From the NCBI RefSeq assembly GCF_000381525.1, contig NZ_KB906613.1, forward strand, positions 1 through 64,000: DNA of 64,000 bases. The letters run 5' to 3'. Position numbers and translations under genes: made by a program. This document shows, piece by piece, positions 18,607 to 27,164 of the stretch (its first letter is position 1; each line of letters opens with the position of its first letter). This DNA is from Peptostreptococcus anaerobius VPI 4330 = DSM 2949. GTDB lineage: Bacteria > Bacillota > Clostridia > Peptostreptococcales > Peptostreptococcaceae. Below the pieces are notes generated by a model. That model saw only the letters and a list, made by a program, of their open reading frames with translations. It was not told the DNA's origin and did no database searches.

Positions 18607-19605
18607 TTATCTTATAAATCCTATCTTGTCATAAACATCAGCAAGAGTCTTGGCTGCAACAAGCTGAGCCTTTTCAGCACCACTTCTATAGATCTTTTCA
18701 AGATAGTCTTGGTTGTCCAACAAATAAGCATATTTTTCCCTTATTGGTCTTAGAGTTTCTACGACAGCTTCTGCCATTTCTCCCTTGAAGGCTCCATATC
18801 CCTTACCTTCATACATTGCTACTACCTCTTCTACTGACTTGTCTGTCATAGCAGAGTAGATATTTATTAGGTTCTTTAGTCCTGGCTGCTCATCTGTATA
18901 TCTCACTATGCCAACAGAGTCTGTAACTGCAGACTTAATCTTCTTAGCAGTTGAATCTGCATCCTCAGCAAGAAGTATAAATCCCTTTGGATTTGAGTCG
19001 GACTTTGACATCTTCTTTGTTGGATCTTGTAGACTCATTACCCTTGCAGTTTCCTTTGGATAGTATCCTTCAGGAACGACAAAAGTATCGCCAAACCTAT
19101 TATTAAACCTAGTTGCTAGGTCCCTTGCCAATTCAAGGTGCTGCTTCTGGTCATCACCAACTGGTACAAGGTCAGCCTGGTATAATAGTATATCAGCTGC
19201 CATCAATACAGGATAGGTGAATAAGCCTGCATTTAAGTTAGCTTCAGACTTTTGTGACTTGTCCTTGTATTGAGTCATTCTATTTAATTCACCCATATAT
19301 GTAGTAGTACAAAGAACCCAGTTAAGCTCAGCATGTTCATGAACGTGTGACTGAACAAATATAGTGTTTAAGTCTGGTTCAATACCACAGGCAATAAATT
19401 GGGCTAATAGTTCTATTGTCTGTCTCCTAAGTACTTTTGGATCCTGAGGTACTGTTATAGCATGCATATTTACCATACTAAAAAAGCACTCATAGTCCTT
19501 CTGAAGCTTCGTCCAGTTTCTCAAAGCTCCCAAATAATTTCCCAAAGTCATCTTTCCTGATGGCTGCACACCACTAAATATAACCTTCTTTACCTTGTCG
19601 CTCAT
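18607..19605 (-). CDS. trpS: Tryptophanyl-tRNA synthetase
   Basis: Charges tRNA-Trp. The 332-residue class I synthetase has the HIGH-like signature in PSGKMTLGNYLGA (residues 16-28), DQKQHLELARDL near 152 and KMSKS near 198. AAGGAG precedes the ATG. It has its own promoter and terminator and so is monocistronic. The leader of roughly 45 bases is too short for a T-box riboswitch, which often controls such genes in Firmicutes. Confidence 0.97.
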   Translation of the reverse strand: MSDKVKKVIFSGVQPSGKMTLGNYLGALRNWTKLQKDYECFFSMVNMHAITVPQDPKVLRRQTIELLAQFIACGIEPDLNTIFVQSHVHEHAELNWVLCTTTYMGELNRMTQYKDKSQKSEANLNAGLFTYPVLMAADILLYQADLVPVGDDQKQHLELARDLATRFNNRFGDTFVVPEGYYPKETARVMSLQDPTKKMSKSDSNPKGFILLAEDADSTAKKIKSAVTDSVGIVRYTDEQPGLKNLINIYSAMTDKSVEEVVAMYEGKGYGAFKGEMAEAVVETLRPIREKYAYLLDNQDYLEKIYRSGAEKAQLVAAKTLADVYDKIGFIR

Positions 19606-19655
19606 ATACTTATCTCCTTTATTATTGTAATCTAGCTACAAATTTTTATGTCTTA

Positions 19656-19684
19656 ATTATATCACTCAAGACCCAATTCTTCAA
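19656..19684 (-). promoter_or_regulatory. Sigma-A promoter of trpS
   Basis: On the minus strand TTGAAG (19684-19679), a 17-base spacer, then TATAAT (19661-19656). It lies about 50 bases before the trpS start codon. Confidence 0.8.
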
Positions 19685-19709
19685 TATAAGTAGGCAATGA
19701 ATATTTAAA

Positions 19710-20417
19710 TTATAATCTTTCTATTATATTGACTACCATTTCTCTTGAAATCTCAGCAGCCTCAACAACGAACTCTTCATAAGAAACTCCTGCTTCATCA
19801 TCAGCATTGTCTGAAATAGCCCTTATTATTACAAACGGAACCCCATTAAGATAGGCAACATGGGCTATAGCTCCACCTTCCATCTCACAACAATATCCCT
19901 TGAAGTGGTCTCTTAATTCAATCTTTGTGTCCTTGTCAGCAACGAACTTATCTCCAGTGACAACCCTACCCTTATAGACATTTGTCTTGGCGTGGCCTTC
20001 TTCAAAAGCCCTATAGGCAGCCTCTACCAGTCTTTCATCTGCAACAAAGACAGATGTCTTCATCCTAGGTATAGTTCCCTTAGGGTCTCCCATAAATGAA
20101 GCATCTACATCATACTGGATTGCCTCAGTAGATACAACTACATCGTTTACCTTGATGCCTTGATGCAGGGCCCCTGCTACACCAGTATTTATAACAGCAT
20201 CCACCTTAAACTCACTGATAAGTATCTGAGTAGTCATAGCAGCATTGACTTTTGCTATACCACATTCAACTACAACCAAGTCCTTGCCAGATATTTGACC
20301 TTCATAAAAAGTAAGCCCTGCTACCCTAGTCTCTTTTTTATTATTTAACATCTTTGTCAAGCTAACAACTTCTTCGTTCATAGCCCCTATTACACCTATT
20401 TTGTTTATATTAGTCAT
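19710..20417 (-). CDS. mtnN: 5'-methylthioadenosine / S-adenosylhomocysteine nucleosidase
   Basis: Cleaves the glycosidic bond of methylthioadenosine and S-adenosylhomocysteine, recycling adenine and preventing inhibition of methyltransferases; it also feeds autoinducer-2 synthesis where luxS is present. The 235 residues include the N-terminal IGVIGAMNEEV with a conserved Glu, NTGVAGAL near 78, the substrate-binding CCEMEGGAIAH near 174, and the catalytic Asp in RAISDNAD near 203. AAGGAG precedes the ATG. Terminators lie on both sides of the mtnN-trpS region; no terminator is seen between mtnN and trpS, but trpS lies behind it, has its own promoter and may also receive read-through. Confidence 0.96.
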   Translation of the reverse strand: MTNINKIGVIGAMNEEVVSLTKMLNNKKETRVAGLTFYEGQISGKDLVVVECGIAKVNAAMTTQILISEFKVDAVINTGVAGALHQGIKVNDVVVSTEAIQYDVDASFMGDPKGTIPRMKTSVFVADERLVEAAYRAFEEGHAKTNVYKGRVVTGDKFVADKDTKIELRDHFKGYCCEMEGGAIAHVAYLNGVPFVIIRAISDNADDEAGVSYEEFVVEAAEISREMVVNIIERL

Positions 20418-20533
20418 ATTCTCTCCTTATACACCATAAATCCACTTTAATCTCATATATATTATTACATAAATACTCTTGCATGTCCATAATTGAAGAA
20501 AATACTGATACGAAATAATTTCCATAATCCCAT

Positions 20534-20579
20534 AAAAAAGACCCACAAGACAGGTCTATAAAGACAATCTTGTAGGTCG
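20534..20579 (-). terminator. Rho-independent terminator of the rbr-perR-sor operon
   Basis: On the minus strand GACCTACAAGA (20579-20569) pairs with TCTTGTGGGTC (20550-20540), one G-T pair, followed by six T. It lies 31 bases past the superoxide reductase stop codon. Confidence 0.9.
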
Positions 20580-20610
20580 ATTGGTATACTATACGATTAT
20601 CAAAGGATTA

Positions 20611-20982
20611 TTATGCCTGAGCAATCCATAATCCATGTAGGTTACAGTATTCATATGCTGCTATAGCCTTGTCATCATCAGCTAGAACGAATTCAGCAAC
20701 TGGTTCACCTTCATGGTCAAGGTCAACTCTCTGAATTGTCTTTTCTGTTACAAGTACTACGAAAGCTATATGGTGCTTTTCAGTCATTGGATGTGCAACT
20801 TCTCCAACCTTAACTGTTACCTTATTTCCTGCAACTTCTATAACTGGAACGTGCTTTTCACCAGCTGCATCAGTTGAGTTTGCTTCTATGGCCTTAAGTC
20901 CTGATAGGTCTCCACCTTCACAGACTAACTTTTCTAATATATCTCCTGCTTCGTTTGTATAAAATGCTAATTCTCTTGACAT
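20611..20982 (-). CDS. Superoxide reductase with a degenerate desulforedoxin domain
   Basis: Reduces superoxide to hydrogen peroxide at a His4-Cys iron site. Ligands are visible: H44 (EKHVPV, with the catalytic Lys43), H64 and H70 or H71 (AHPMTEKHH), C113 and H116 (YCNLHGLW). Two-iron desulfoferrodoxins begin with CxxC and a CC pair that bind a second iron. Here those positions read YTNEAGD and CEGGD, so only one Cys (C21) remains and that centre is surely lost. The fold start is otherwise kept. The ATG at 20982 (123 residues) has GGAGAC upstream; the ATG at 21000 sits where the ribosome binding site lies. Last gene of an operon with rubrerythrin and PerR. Confidence 0.92.
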   Translation of the reverse strand: MSRELAFYTNEAGDILEKLVCEGGDLSGLKAIEANSTDAAGEKHVPVIEVAGNKVTVKVGEVAHPMTEKHHIAFVVLVTEKTIQRVDLDHEGEPVAEFVLADDDKAIAAYEYCNLHGLWIAQA

Positions 20983-21010
20983 ATAATGTCTCCTCTCCAT
21001 ATATAAATAT

Positions 21011-21388
21011 TTATCTAACTTTACTACATTCCGAACATATTCCTCTAAGTAGAATATCTGTCCCTATCACTTGTATACCCTCTTCTTGTAGTTTTGAAAA
21101 GTCTAAATTGAATAATTTTTCATCTATATCAATAATTTTCCCACAAGACTCGCATATAAGGTGGCTATGATTAGATAAATTACCATCAAATCTAACAGGA
21201 TCGCCAGGTATACTAACCTTGCCAATCATGCCCTTGTCCGACAACTGTGTTAGATTTCTATATACTGTACCAAGGCTTAGGTTTGGATTTTCCTTCTTCA
21301 ATCTCTCATATATAGCATCAGCTGTCAGATGTTCATCACTGTTGAGTACTTCACTGATTATAAGTTCTCTCTGCCTAGAAAATTTCAT
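21011..21388 (-). CDS. perR: Peroxide-responsive repressor PerR (Fur family)
   Basis: Metal-dependent repressor of oxidative-stress genes. The 125-residue protein has a winged helix (about 1-68) and a dimer domain with the structural zinc site (C79, C82 and the CSEC pair near 118-121). The regulatory metal ligands of Bacillus PerR all have counterparts: H20, D68, H74, H76 and D87. The Asp at the last position favours PerR over Fur. The first helix is short compared with Bacillus PerR (about 17 residues fewer at the N-terminus). It lies between rubrerythrin and superoxide reductase, its likely targets. GAAGGA precedes the ATG. Confidence 0.92.
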   Translation of the reverse strand: MKFSRQRELIISEVLNSDEHLTADAIYERLKKENPNLSLGTVYRNLTQLSDKGMIGKVSIPGDPVRFDGNLSNHSHLICESCGKIIDIDEKLFNLDFSKLQEEGIQVIGTDILLRGICSECSKVR

Positions 21389-21427
21389 ATCCTTCGCCCT
21401 TTCTTATAATTAAACTAGTGTAGTTTC

Positions 21428-21976
21428 TTATTTCCAGTTTTCGTTCTTAACCTGGAAGAATGCCTGTGGATGCTTACATACTGGACATATCTTTGGAGCC
21501 TTCTTAGCAACATGGATATGACCACAGTTCATACAATGCCATACAACAACTTCTTCCTTTTCAAATACTCTACCATCCTTTAGATTCTGAAGTAGAGTTC
21601 TGTATCTTTCTTCATGAGTCTTTTCTATTGCTGCAACACCCTTGAATAATCTAGCTAATTCAGTAAATCCTTCTTCTGTAGCGTCGTTTTCAAACTTAAC
21701 ATACATATCTGTCCATTCGTAGTTTTCACCTTCAGCTGCATCAAGTAGGTTTTCTTCAGTTGTTGGAACTTCTCCACCGTGAAGAGCCTTGAACCATAAC
21801 TTAGCATGTTCCTTTTCATTTTCAGCAGTTTCTAGGAATATATCAGCTATCTGATTGTATCCTTCTTTTCTAGCCTGTGAAGCATAGTAAGTGTATTTGT
21901 TTCTCGCCATTGATTCTCCGGCAAAACCATCATTTAAGTTCTTTTCTGTTTTTGTTCCCTTTAATTCCTGTGTCAT
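21428..21976 (-). CDS. rbr: Rubrerythrin
   Basis: Reduces hydrogen peroxide at a diiron site, with electrons passing through a rubredoxin domain; a main peroxide defence of anaerobes. The four-helix domain has the first ligand Glu in [11 protein letters not shown] near residue 20, [10 protein letters not shown] near 52 and [10 protein letters not shown] near 115. The C-terminal rubredoxin domain has CxxC pairs at HCMNCGH and ICPVCKH. The 182-residue length is typical. AGGAGG precedes the ATG. First gene of the rbr-perR-sor operon. Confidence 0.97.
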   Translation of the reverse strand: MTQELKGTKTEKNLNDGFAGESMARNKYTYYASQARKEGYNQIADIFLETAENEKEHAKLWFKALHGGEVPTTEENLLDAAEGENYEWTDMYVKFENDATEEGFTELARLFKGVAAIEKTHEERYRTLLQNLKDGRVFEKEEVVVWHCMNCGHIHVAKKAPKICPVCKHPQAFFQVKNENWK

Positions 21977-22035
21977 TTTAAATCCTCCTAAATTTTATCT
22001 TTATTAAAATATTTATATCATATCACTATGGTATT

Positions 22036-22041
22036 ATTATA
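22036..22041 (-). promoter_or_regulatory. Likely -10 element of the rbr-perR-sor promoter
   Basis: TATAAT on the minus strand lies 60 bases before the rbr start, within GGTATAATAATACC, a short palindrome. The -35 is weak (GGTTTA at 16 bases). GTATAAT-A-ATACCAT matches the PerR box pattern (TTATAAT-N-ATTATAA) in only nine of 14 positions, so a PerR site is possible but not shown. The rest of the gap from 21977 to 22219 is AT-rich with nothing else I can name. Confidence 0.45.
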
Positions 22042-22219
22042 CCCTATTTTCTTATATTAAACCGAAAAAATCAAGATTTTTTATATAAAATAAAGTTTTA
22101 TGCGCAAAACACTTAATGAAATTAACTCTCAATAGCATTTATAATAACAGTTCCTATTTTTATCTTAACTTTTTTAGAGAAATATTTTATTTAGTAAATT
22201 GTTTTTCAATATTTGCTTA

Positions 22220-22270
22220 TAAAACAAAACCCGTAACCATTATTAATATCTAATAACATGATTACGGGTC
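22220..22270 (-). terminator. Rho-independent terminator after uspA
   Basis: On the minus strand ACCCGTAAtC (22269 down) pairs with GGTTACGGGT (22238-22229) as part of a long near-perfect stem, followed by TTTGTTTT. It lies about 42 bases past the uspA stop. Confidence 0.85.
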
Positions 22271-22310
22271 TTCAAAAAATTTATTAAACTTTTTCTCTAA
22301 AACTCAAGAT

Positions 22311-22721
22311 TTATTCTGGTATAATCAAAACTGCAGCCTCTGCGTGCTTTAAGACATAAGAAGTACAAGATCCTATAATTCTAGTAAGTCCCTTTTTAGT
22401 TGACTTAGTCATTACTATCAGATCAGTACCCTCTTCCTTGGATCTTCTAACTATTTCATCACCTGCATATCCAAATGCGAATATACCTTTTACGTCATAG
22501 CCTTCAAGATATGACTTAGCCTTTTCTAGCAATTCCTTACCAATCATTTCAGATGTCTTAATTTCGTCACTCATAGAAATACCATCTATAAACACCAACT
22601 CTTTAACATTGATAATACTTACTGAAACCTCATCCTTATCATATGAACCCTTTACAAAGTCCAGTGAATGCATACTTCTTTCTGTACCATCGATTGGAAC
22701 TAATATTTTCCTTACCTCCAT
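22311..22721 (-). CDS. Universal stress protein (UspA family)
   Basis: Small cytoplasmic protein of the Usp fold, 136 residues. The N-terminus ILVPIDGTERS is the family start, and the C-terminal GSCTSYVLKHAEAAVLIIP matches the usual G(S/T)xxxxVxxxxxxPVLVV pattern. The ATP-binding G2xG9xG(S/T) pattern appears only in part (the first glycine of the usual pair is not clear), so ATP binding is uncertain. AAGGAGGTG precedes the ATG. It has its own promoter inside the end of the upstream ecfA gene and its own terminator. Confidence 0.85.
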   Translation of the reverse strand: MEVRKILVPIDGTERSMHSLDFVKGSYDKDEVSVSIINVKELVFIDGISMSDEIKTSEMIGKELLEKAKSYLEGYDVKGIFAFGYAGDEIVRRSKEEGTDLIVMTKSTKKGLTRIIGSCTSYVLKHAEAAVLIIPE

Positions 22722-22780
22722 GGAAAAACACCTCCTTATATAATATAGAATTATATACTATACAACTATATATTATTTAT

Positions 22781-22809
22781 ATTATATCATTTGTGCCTAT
22801 ATAATTCAA
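22781..22809 (-). promoter_or_regulatory. Sigma-A promoter of uspA, overlapping the ecfA 3' end
   Basis: On the minus strand TTGAAT (22809-22804), a 17-base spacer, then TATAAT (22786-22781). The -35 lies within the last codons of the ecfA gene. Confidence 0.75.
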
Positions 22810-24172
22810 TATTGACGACTTCATCGACAGTCATATTTAGGAATTCTTTGTCATGAGATACTATAAATATTATATTATCACTCGAACTGATATCCCTTAC
22901 AATCCTAGAAATTTTGGACATATTCTTATAATCCATACCACTAGTAGGTTCATCCATAAAAATAAATCTTGCTACCTTGCATATTGCCGATGCTATAGCT
23001 ACTCTCTGTTTTTGCCCTCCTGACAGGCTCATAGGGTGCCTATCCCTACAATCGCCAAGACCCAAACTATCAATGATTTCTGTTACGCTTTTTTCTTGTA
23101 TGGCATTGCAACCTAGAATAAGTTCATTTTCAACAGAATCAGAGAATAACTGATGATTTACATCCTGCATAACCAATGATGACATCTTTAACCTATCTTT
23201 AGGCGATATTATTTTTCCCTTGAATACAATCTTATCCTTTGATTTTTTATCAAGTCCGGTTATAAGCCTTAGAAATGTGGACTTACCACATCCATTTTTG
23301 CCTATAATACCATATATACCTCCCAGACTAAATGATAAGTCCTTGATTTCAAGCCTATCATGGCCATTGAATTTATATACAAGGTCTTTAATGATCAAGT
23401 CTTCTCCACTTCCACTGTATCCCTTGATTAGGTTAGTTTCACTCGTAGATCTGAGCCCTCTTGCTGATAATTCTTCGTCTGAAAGGGAAAAGAACTCTTC
23501 ATTTGTATACTCTTTCTTTATTGTCCCATTTTCTATTATCAATACCCTATCTACAATATTTTTGAGATAGAATATCCTATGCTCTGCTACTACAAGGCTT
23601 ATACCCTTTTGCTTTAGCATTTCCAGCATTTGTCTTAATATATCTATATGTTTATCATCAAGATTAGATGAGGGTTCGTCTAGTACAACTAGCTTACAAC
23701 CAGATATATAAGAAGACGCTATACACAGTATTTGTTTTTCACCACCTGATAAATCAAATATATCCCTATCCAGAAGATGGCATATAGGAAAGACTCTTAA
23801 CATATCTTCCATACGTTTGTCCATCTCTTCCCTATTAAGTCCAATATTTTCAAGGTAAAATAGGAGCTCAAGTGTCGTGTTGACATTAAAGAAATGGGTT
23901 TTAGGATTCTGAAATACACTCGCAATCATCATTGATATCTGGTAAAGCTCCAAATTTTTCAGTGACTGTCCATATAATTTAATGTTTCCACCCATAGTGC
24001 CACCATCATACTTGATAGCCAGGCCGTTTATACAGTTAATAATCGAAGACTTTCCACTACCACTCTCTCCTGTAATCAGTAGGCATTGGCCCTTATTTAC
24101 GCTAAGGTTAATTTCATCAAGTATCTTTTTGTTATCGGAATATTCTAGAGAAACTTTTTCTAAATTTAGCAT
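22787..24172 (-). CDS. ECF transporter duplicated ATPase (EcfA-EcfA')
   Basis: Energy-coupling ATPase with two complete ABC domains in one 461-residue chain. Domain 1 has Walker A GESGSGKSS (near 37), signature LSGGEKQ and Walker B LVVLDEPSSNLD. Domain 2 has Walker A GKNGCGKST (near 290), signature LSGGQKQR and FIFMDEPTSGMD. The start is placed at the ATG at 24172, six bases after GGGAGG. It overlaps ecfT by seven bases. With ecfT and the MptD-type S component it makes a complete ECF importer. Last gene of the TetR-led operon. No terminator is visible after it, and the uspA promoter begins within its end. Confidence 0.93.
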   Translation of the reverse strand: MLNLEKVSLEYSDNKKILDEINLSVNKGQCLLITGESGSGKSSIINCINGLAIKYDGGTMGGNIKLYGQSLKNLELYQISMMIASVFQNPKTHFFNVNTTLELLFYLENIGLNREEMDKRMEDMLRVFPICHLLDRDIFDLSGGEKQILCIASSYISGCKLVVLDEPSSNLDDKHIDILRQMLEMLKQKGISLVVAEHRIFYLKNIVDRVLIIENGTIKKEYTNEEFFSLSDEELSARGLRSTSETNLIKGYSGSGEDLIIKDLVYKFNGHDRLEIKDLSFSLGGIYGIIGKNGCGKSTFLRLITGLDKKSKDKIVFKGKIISPKDRLKMSSLVMQDVNHQLFSDSVENELILGCNAIQEKSVTEIIDSLGLGDCRDRHPMSLSGGQKQRVAIASAICKVARFIFMDEPTSGMDYKNMSKISRIVRDISSSDNIIFIVSHDKEFLNMTVDEVVNIELYRHK

Positions 24173-24852
24173 AGCCAACCTCCCAACAACATTAGTACCA
24201 TCAACACAGAGTATACTAGGTCAACCTTCCTCATACACACCTTTGTATATCTTGTCTTCTTAAGAGGACTTTCAATACATTTAGTTTCGGCTGCCTTTGA
24301 TATATCATCAACTATGTTAGAAGACACTATTAAAAGTGGAACAGCTATATATTCAAGATACTTTATAGGATTTCTTGTATGTATTCCCTTTATCTTCATA
24401 GCCATCCTAATGTTTTTTCTCTCCTCTTTAAAAGATGGAAAAAACCTAAACATAACTGAAATAGGTATTGAAAACTCCTTTGGTATCTTAAGCCTATCCA
24501 TAGATGAAATTACACAACCTACATCAGATGTACAAATCATAAACTTACCCGCAGAAAAAGGTACATAAAACATCCTAAACACCAAAAATAATGAAAAAAA
24601 CATCTTTATAAAGGCATTAAATTCTGATATCAATCCTATATAAGGTACAATAAACATTACTAGATATACAAGGATATTATTAATAGCCTGCTTTTTATAT
24701 CCATTTATCAAATACATTAAGGATATTAGAACTATTATCGACCATTCAAAATATATGTTTATTGAATGTAATACTGTAAAGCCCAGAACCACCACAACAA
24801 ATAATTTTGTTATTGGATTGGGATTTACATTTGAACGAACACCAATAGACAT
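24166..24852 (-). CDS. ECF transporter transmembrane component (EcfT)
   Basis: Membrane scaffold that joins the ATPases to the substrate-binding S component. The 228 residues have about five hydrophobic segments, with a long cytoplasmic helical region at about 125-200 holding the coupling motifs. In place of the usual two A-R-G/S motifs there are AMKIKGI and KAAETKC, so both are diverged. The ATG shares a base with the stop of the S component gene (TTTAATG). Confidence 0.88.
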   Translation of the reverse strand: MSIGVRSNVNPNPITKLFVVVVLGFTVLHSINIYFEWSIIVLISLMYLINGYKKQAINNILVYLVMFIVPYIGLISEFNAFIKMFFSLFLVFRMFYVPFSAGKFMICTSDVGCVISSMDRLKIPKEFSIPISVMFRFFPSFKEERKNIRMAMKIKGIHTRNPIKYLEYIAVPLLIVSSNIVDDISKAAETKCIESPLKKTRYTKVCMRKVDLVYSVLMVLMLLGGWLC

Positions 24853-25433
24853 TAAACTATACCTGCCTTAATAAAATGTTTCTTTAATATCTTTCTTCCT
24901 ATATAGGCACCTCCTATACCACCTAAAACGGCACCGATATATACAAGTACCATATTAGGATAAGTAATCAGCCTTTCCAAGGTTTGAACATAGTCCTTAC
25001 CCATCATCATTGAAAGCTCTATATACTTTTTCTTTGCAAGTAACATCTGCATAAGAGAACCACATATCCATGTATTAAAAACAGCAAAAGAAATCATCTC
25101 ATACTTAAATGACTTGTATCCACCTTTTCTTCTAATCAACTCCGCCAATAACATAACAATCAATGAAATGGTCGGCAATACATATGTGTGACCCATAGCA
25201 AACATAACAAGCGGGGCTATCATACCCAATATAAAAAGCGCCCATGGTTTTCTTACCTTTGCCATAAATAGCATGATCGGAGTCCCAGTTACTAGCCCAA
25301 GTATTGTAGGATACACTAGAAACAATATAGGAACTACGCCTATCATGCCTACTGAAAACATCAGAACAAAATAAATTACTGTAAATACTCCTATTGTAAC
25401 AAGGTCCTTAACCTTTAGTTTATCTCTTGTCAT
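24852..25433 (-). CDS. MptD/Trep_Strep family ECF S component
   Basis: Integral membrane protein of 193 residues with five or six hydrophobic segments and a lysine-rich C-terminus. The N-terminal KLKVKDLVTIGVFTVIYF and the later pattern match the Trep_Strep (MptD) family of putative ECF substrate-binding subunits; the ligand of this family is not settled. It is preceded by AGGGGG and by two half-size ABC transporters. The context of two IrtAB/YbtPQ-like proteins suggests import of a metal chelate or related small molecule, but this is inference. Confidence 0.85.
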   Translation of the reverse strand: MTRDKLKVKDLVTIGVFTVIYFVLMFSVGMIGVVPILFLVYPTILGLVTGTPIMLFMAKVRKPWALFILGMIAPLVMFAMGHTYVLPTISLIVMLLAELIRRKGGYKSFKYEMISFAVFNTWICGSLMQMLLAKKKYIELSMMMGKDYVQTLERLITYPNMVLVYIGAVLGGIGGAYIGRKILKKHFIKAGIV

Positions 25434-25442
25434 TTTAACCCC

Positions 25443-27164
25443 CTAATAAACAAATTCCTCTGCTAATCTAGTCTTTTCTACAAGATTCCTATAAACACTC
25501 GAATTATCAATAAGTTGTTCATGTTTACCAACACTCTCTACACAACCCTTGTCAATAACAACTATCTTATCAACATTTTCAATAGACTTAAGTCTATGGG
25601 ATATTATTATTACTGTCTTATTTTTCACCAACTTATTCAAGCTCTCCTGTATCTTCTTTTCATTATCAACATCCAAACTAGCTGATATTTCATCCAATAT
25701 TAGGACAGGAGCATCCTTTAAAAAGGCTCTCGCTATAGATAATCTCTGCCTCTCTCCACCTGAAAGTTCAGCACCATTCTCGCCAATTATAGTGTTAAAG
25801 CCTTGTGGTAGGCTATCTATAAAATCTATACAGTTTGCAAGTTTTGCAGCATTTCTTACTTCATCATCGCTTGCATCAACCCTACCAAGCCTTATATTTT
25901 CAAGTATGCTAGTATTGAAAAGGGTAACATCCTGGAATACTATAGATATATTTTTAAATAAGGAATCTGTAGATATTTTCTTTATGTCCTTACCGTCCAT
26001 TAATATGCTGCCTGAATCGTTGTCATAAAGTCTGGATATCAATCTCAATACAGATGTCTTACCAGATCCTGATGGCCCAACAAGGGCTGTTACTTCACCT
26101 TGTTTAGCCACAAAATTGATATCTTTCAGTACTTGTCTGTCTTTATTGTATGAAAAAGACACATTCTTAAATTCTATATCATAGTTGTCTATCTCTGTAT
26201 CTTCACCCATTTGTAGGGGAGTATTTTTTATCTCTTTGATACGTTCAACGGCTGGATCTATATAAAACATCTCCATTATGCCCTCTTTTGATATATCAAA
26301 TATTTCTTTTATTTTGATTGCTGCTATAATATAACCTACCAAATATAGCATACTGATTTCATTCTTAATAACAAGACTTATACCAACTGCCATAACTACT
26401 GAAATGCTAGTAAAGGCAAATAAGGATGATACACCCATTATTAAAAGTGAGCCAGTCTCCACTTTAATATGGGTTTTCTCACTATCCTCCATCTGTCTGT
26501 AAAGATCTTTTTTAACATCTTTTGACATATTAAAACTACTTATCTCTTGCTGTAGTTCTATAGTTTCTTGAAATTTTTCTGAATTGTCCCTTAATACCCT
26601 GTAATATTTTTCATTCTCTCTGACCCTGCTTTTCTTTGCTAGGGGTATCAATATAAAACTTATAAGAGTTGGTATAATAACAGCTAGACCAAGCTTCCAG
26701 TTGCCTAAGACCATCATTATCCCCATAAGCGGGAAAAACAAATACATACCAAATACTTTTGGTATTGAGTGACTCATGGCATGCTCTATCCTCTCAACAT
26801 CAGCCATTATAGTTTGAGATAGGTCTGATAGGTCATGCTTTGAAAAATATTCAATAGGAAGTTCTGACAGACTCTCAGATATTCCTATCCTCAAATTAGC
26901 AGACTCCTTGTATGTCGAATTAAATAAATCTACATACTCCTTTGACAAAACCGCATACATGAGTATAAGGATAATTATTGAAAATCCTATATAAACATAC
27001 TTATCCCTTACATTGCCCAGTATCAATTGGTCAGCAAGCATCATAAGTAAAATCATAGGCAATAAATTGACACAATATGAAAGAAAGCAGGACCAAGTTG
27101 CCCTTGTAAGATTTTTGGATCCTTGGTCACTTAAGCAAAATCTCTTTTTATAATAATTAGTCAT
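25443..27164 (-). CDS. ABC transporter, fused membrane-ATPase half (second of pair)
   Basis: Type IV ABC half-transporter, 573 residues: six membrane helices (about 1-310) then the ATPase with Walker A GPSGSGKTS, signature LSGGERQRLSIARA and Walker B VLILDEISASLD. It likely forms a heterodimer with the neighbouring half-transporter. The start is placed at the ATG at 27164, which has TGGAGGG upstream and overlaps the preceding gene by eight bases. The open frame runs eight codons further without a ribosome binding site. Such pairs in siderophore loci (IrtAB, YbtPQ) import rather than export; the direction here is unknown. Confidence 0.9.
   Translation of the reverse strand: MTNYYKKRFCLSDQGSKNLTRATWSCFLSYCVNLLPMILLMMLADQLILGNVRDKYVYIGFSIIILILMYAVLSKEYVDLFNSTYKESANLRIGISESLSELPIEYFSKHDLSDLSQTIMADVERIEHAMSHSIPKVFGMYLFFPLMGIMMVLGNWKLGLAVIIPTLISFILIPLAKKSRVRENEKYYRVLRDNSEKFQETIELQQEISSFNMSKDVKKDLYRQMEDSEKTHIKVETGSLLIMGVSSLFAFTSISVVMAVGISLVIKNEISMLYLVGYIIAAIKIKEIFDISKEGIMEMFYIDPAVERIKEIKNTPLQMGEDTEIDNYDIEFKNVSFSYNKDRQVLKDINFVAKQGEVTALVGPSGSGKTSVLRLISRLYDNDSGSILMDGKDIKKISTDSLFKNISIVFQDVTLFNTSILENIRLGRVDASDDEVRNAAKLANCIDFIDSLPQGFNTIIGENGAELSGGERQRLSIARAFLKDAPVLILDEISASLDVDNEKKIQESLNKLVKNKTVIIISHRLKSIENVDKIVVIDKGCVESVGKHEQLIDNSSVYRNLVEKTRLAEEFVY

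Noticed and set aside
19606-19709. T-box riboswitch before trpS
   Set aside because: The promoter lies about 50 bases before the start codon, leaving no room for a T-box, and no T-box sequence was found.
22030-22043. PerR box at the rbr promoter
   Set aside because: Only nine of 14 positions match the consensus and the palindrome coincides with the -10 element, so I did not call it as a feature of its own.
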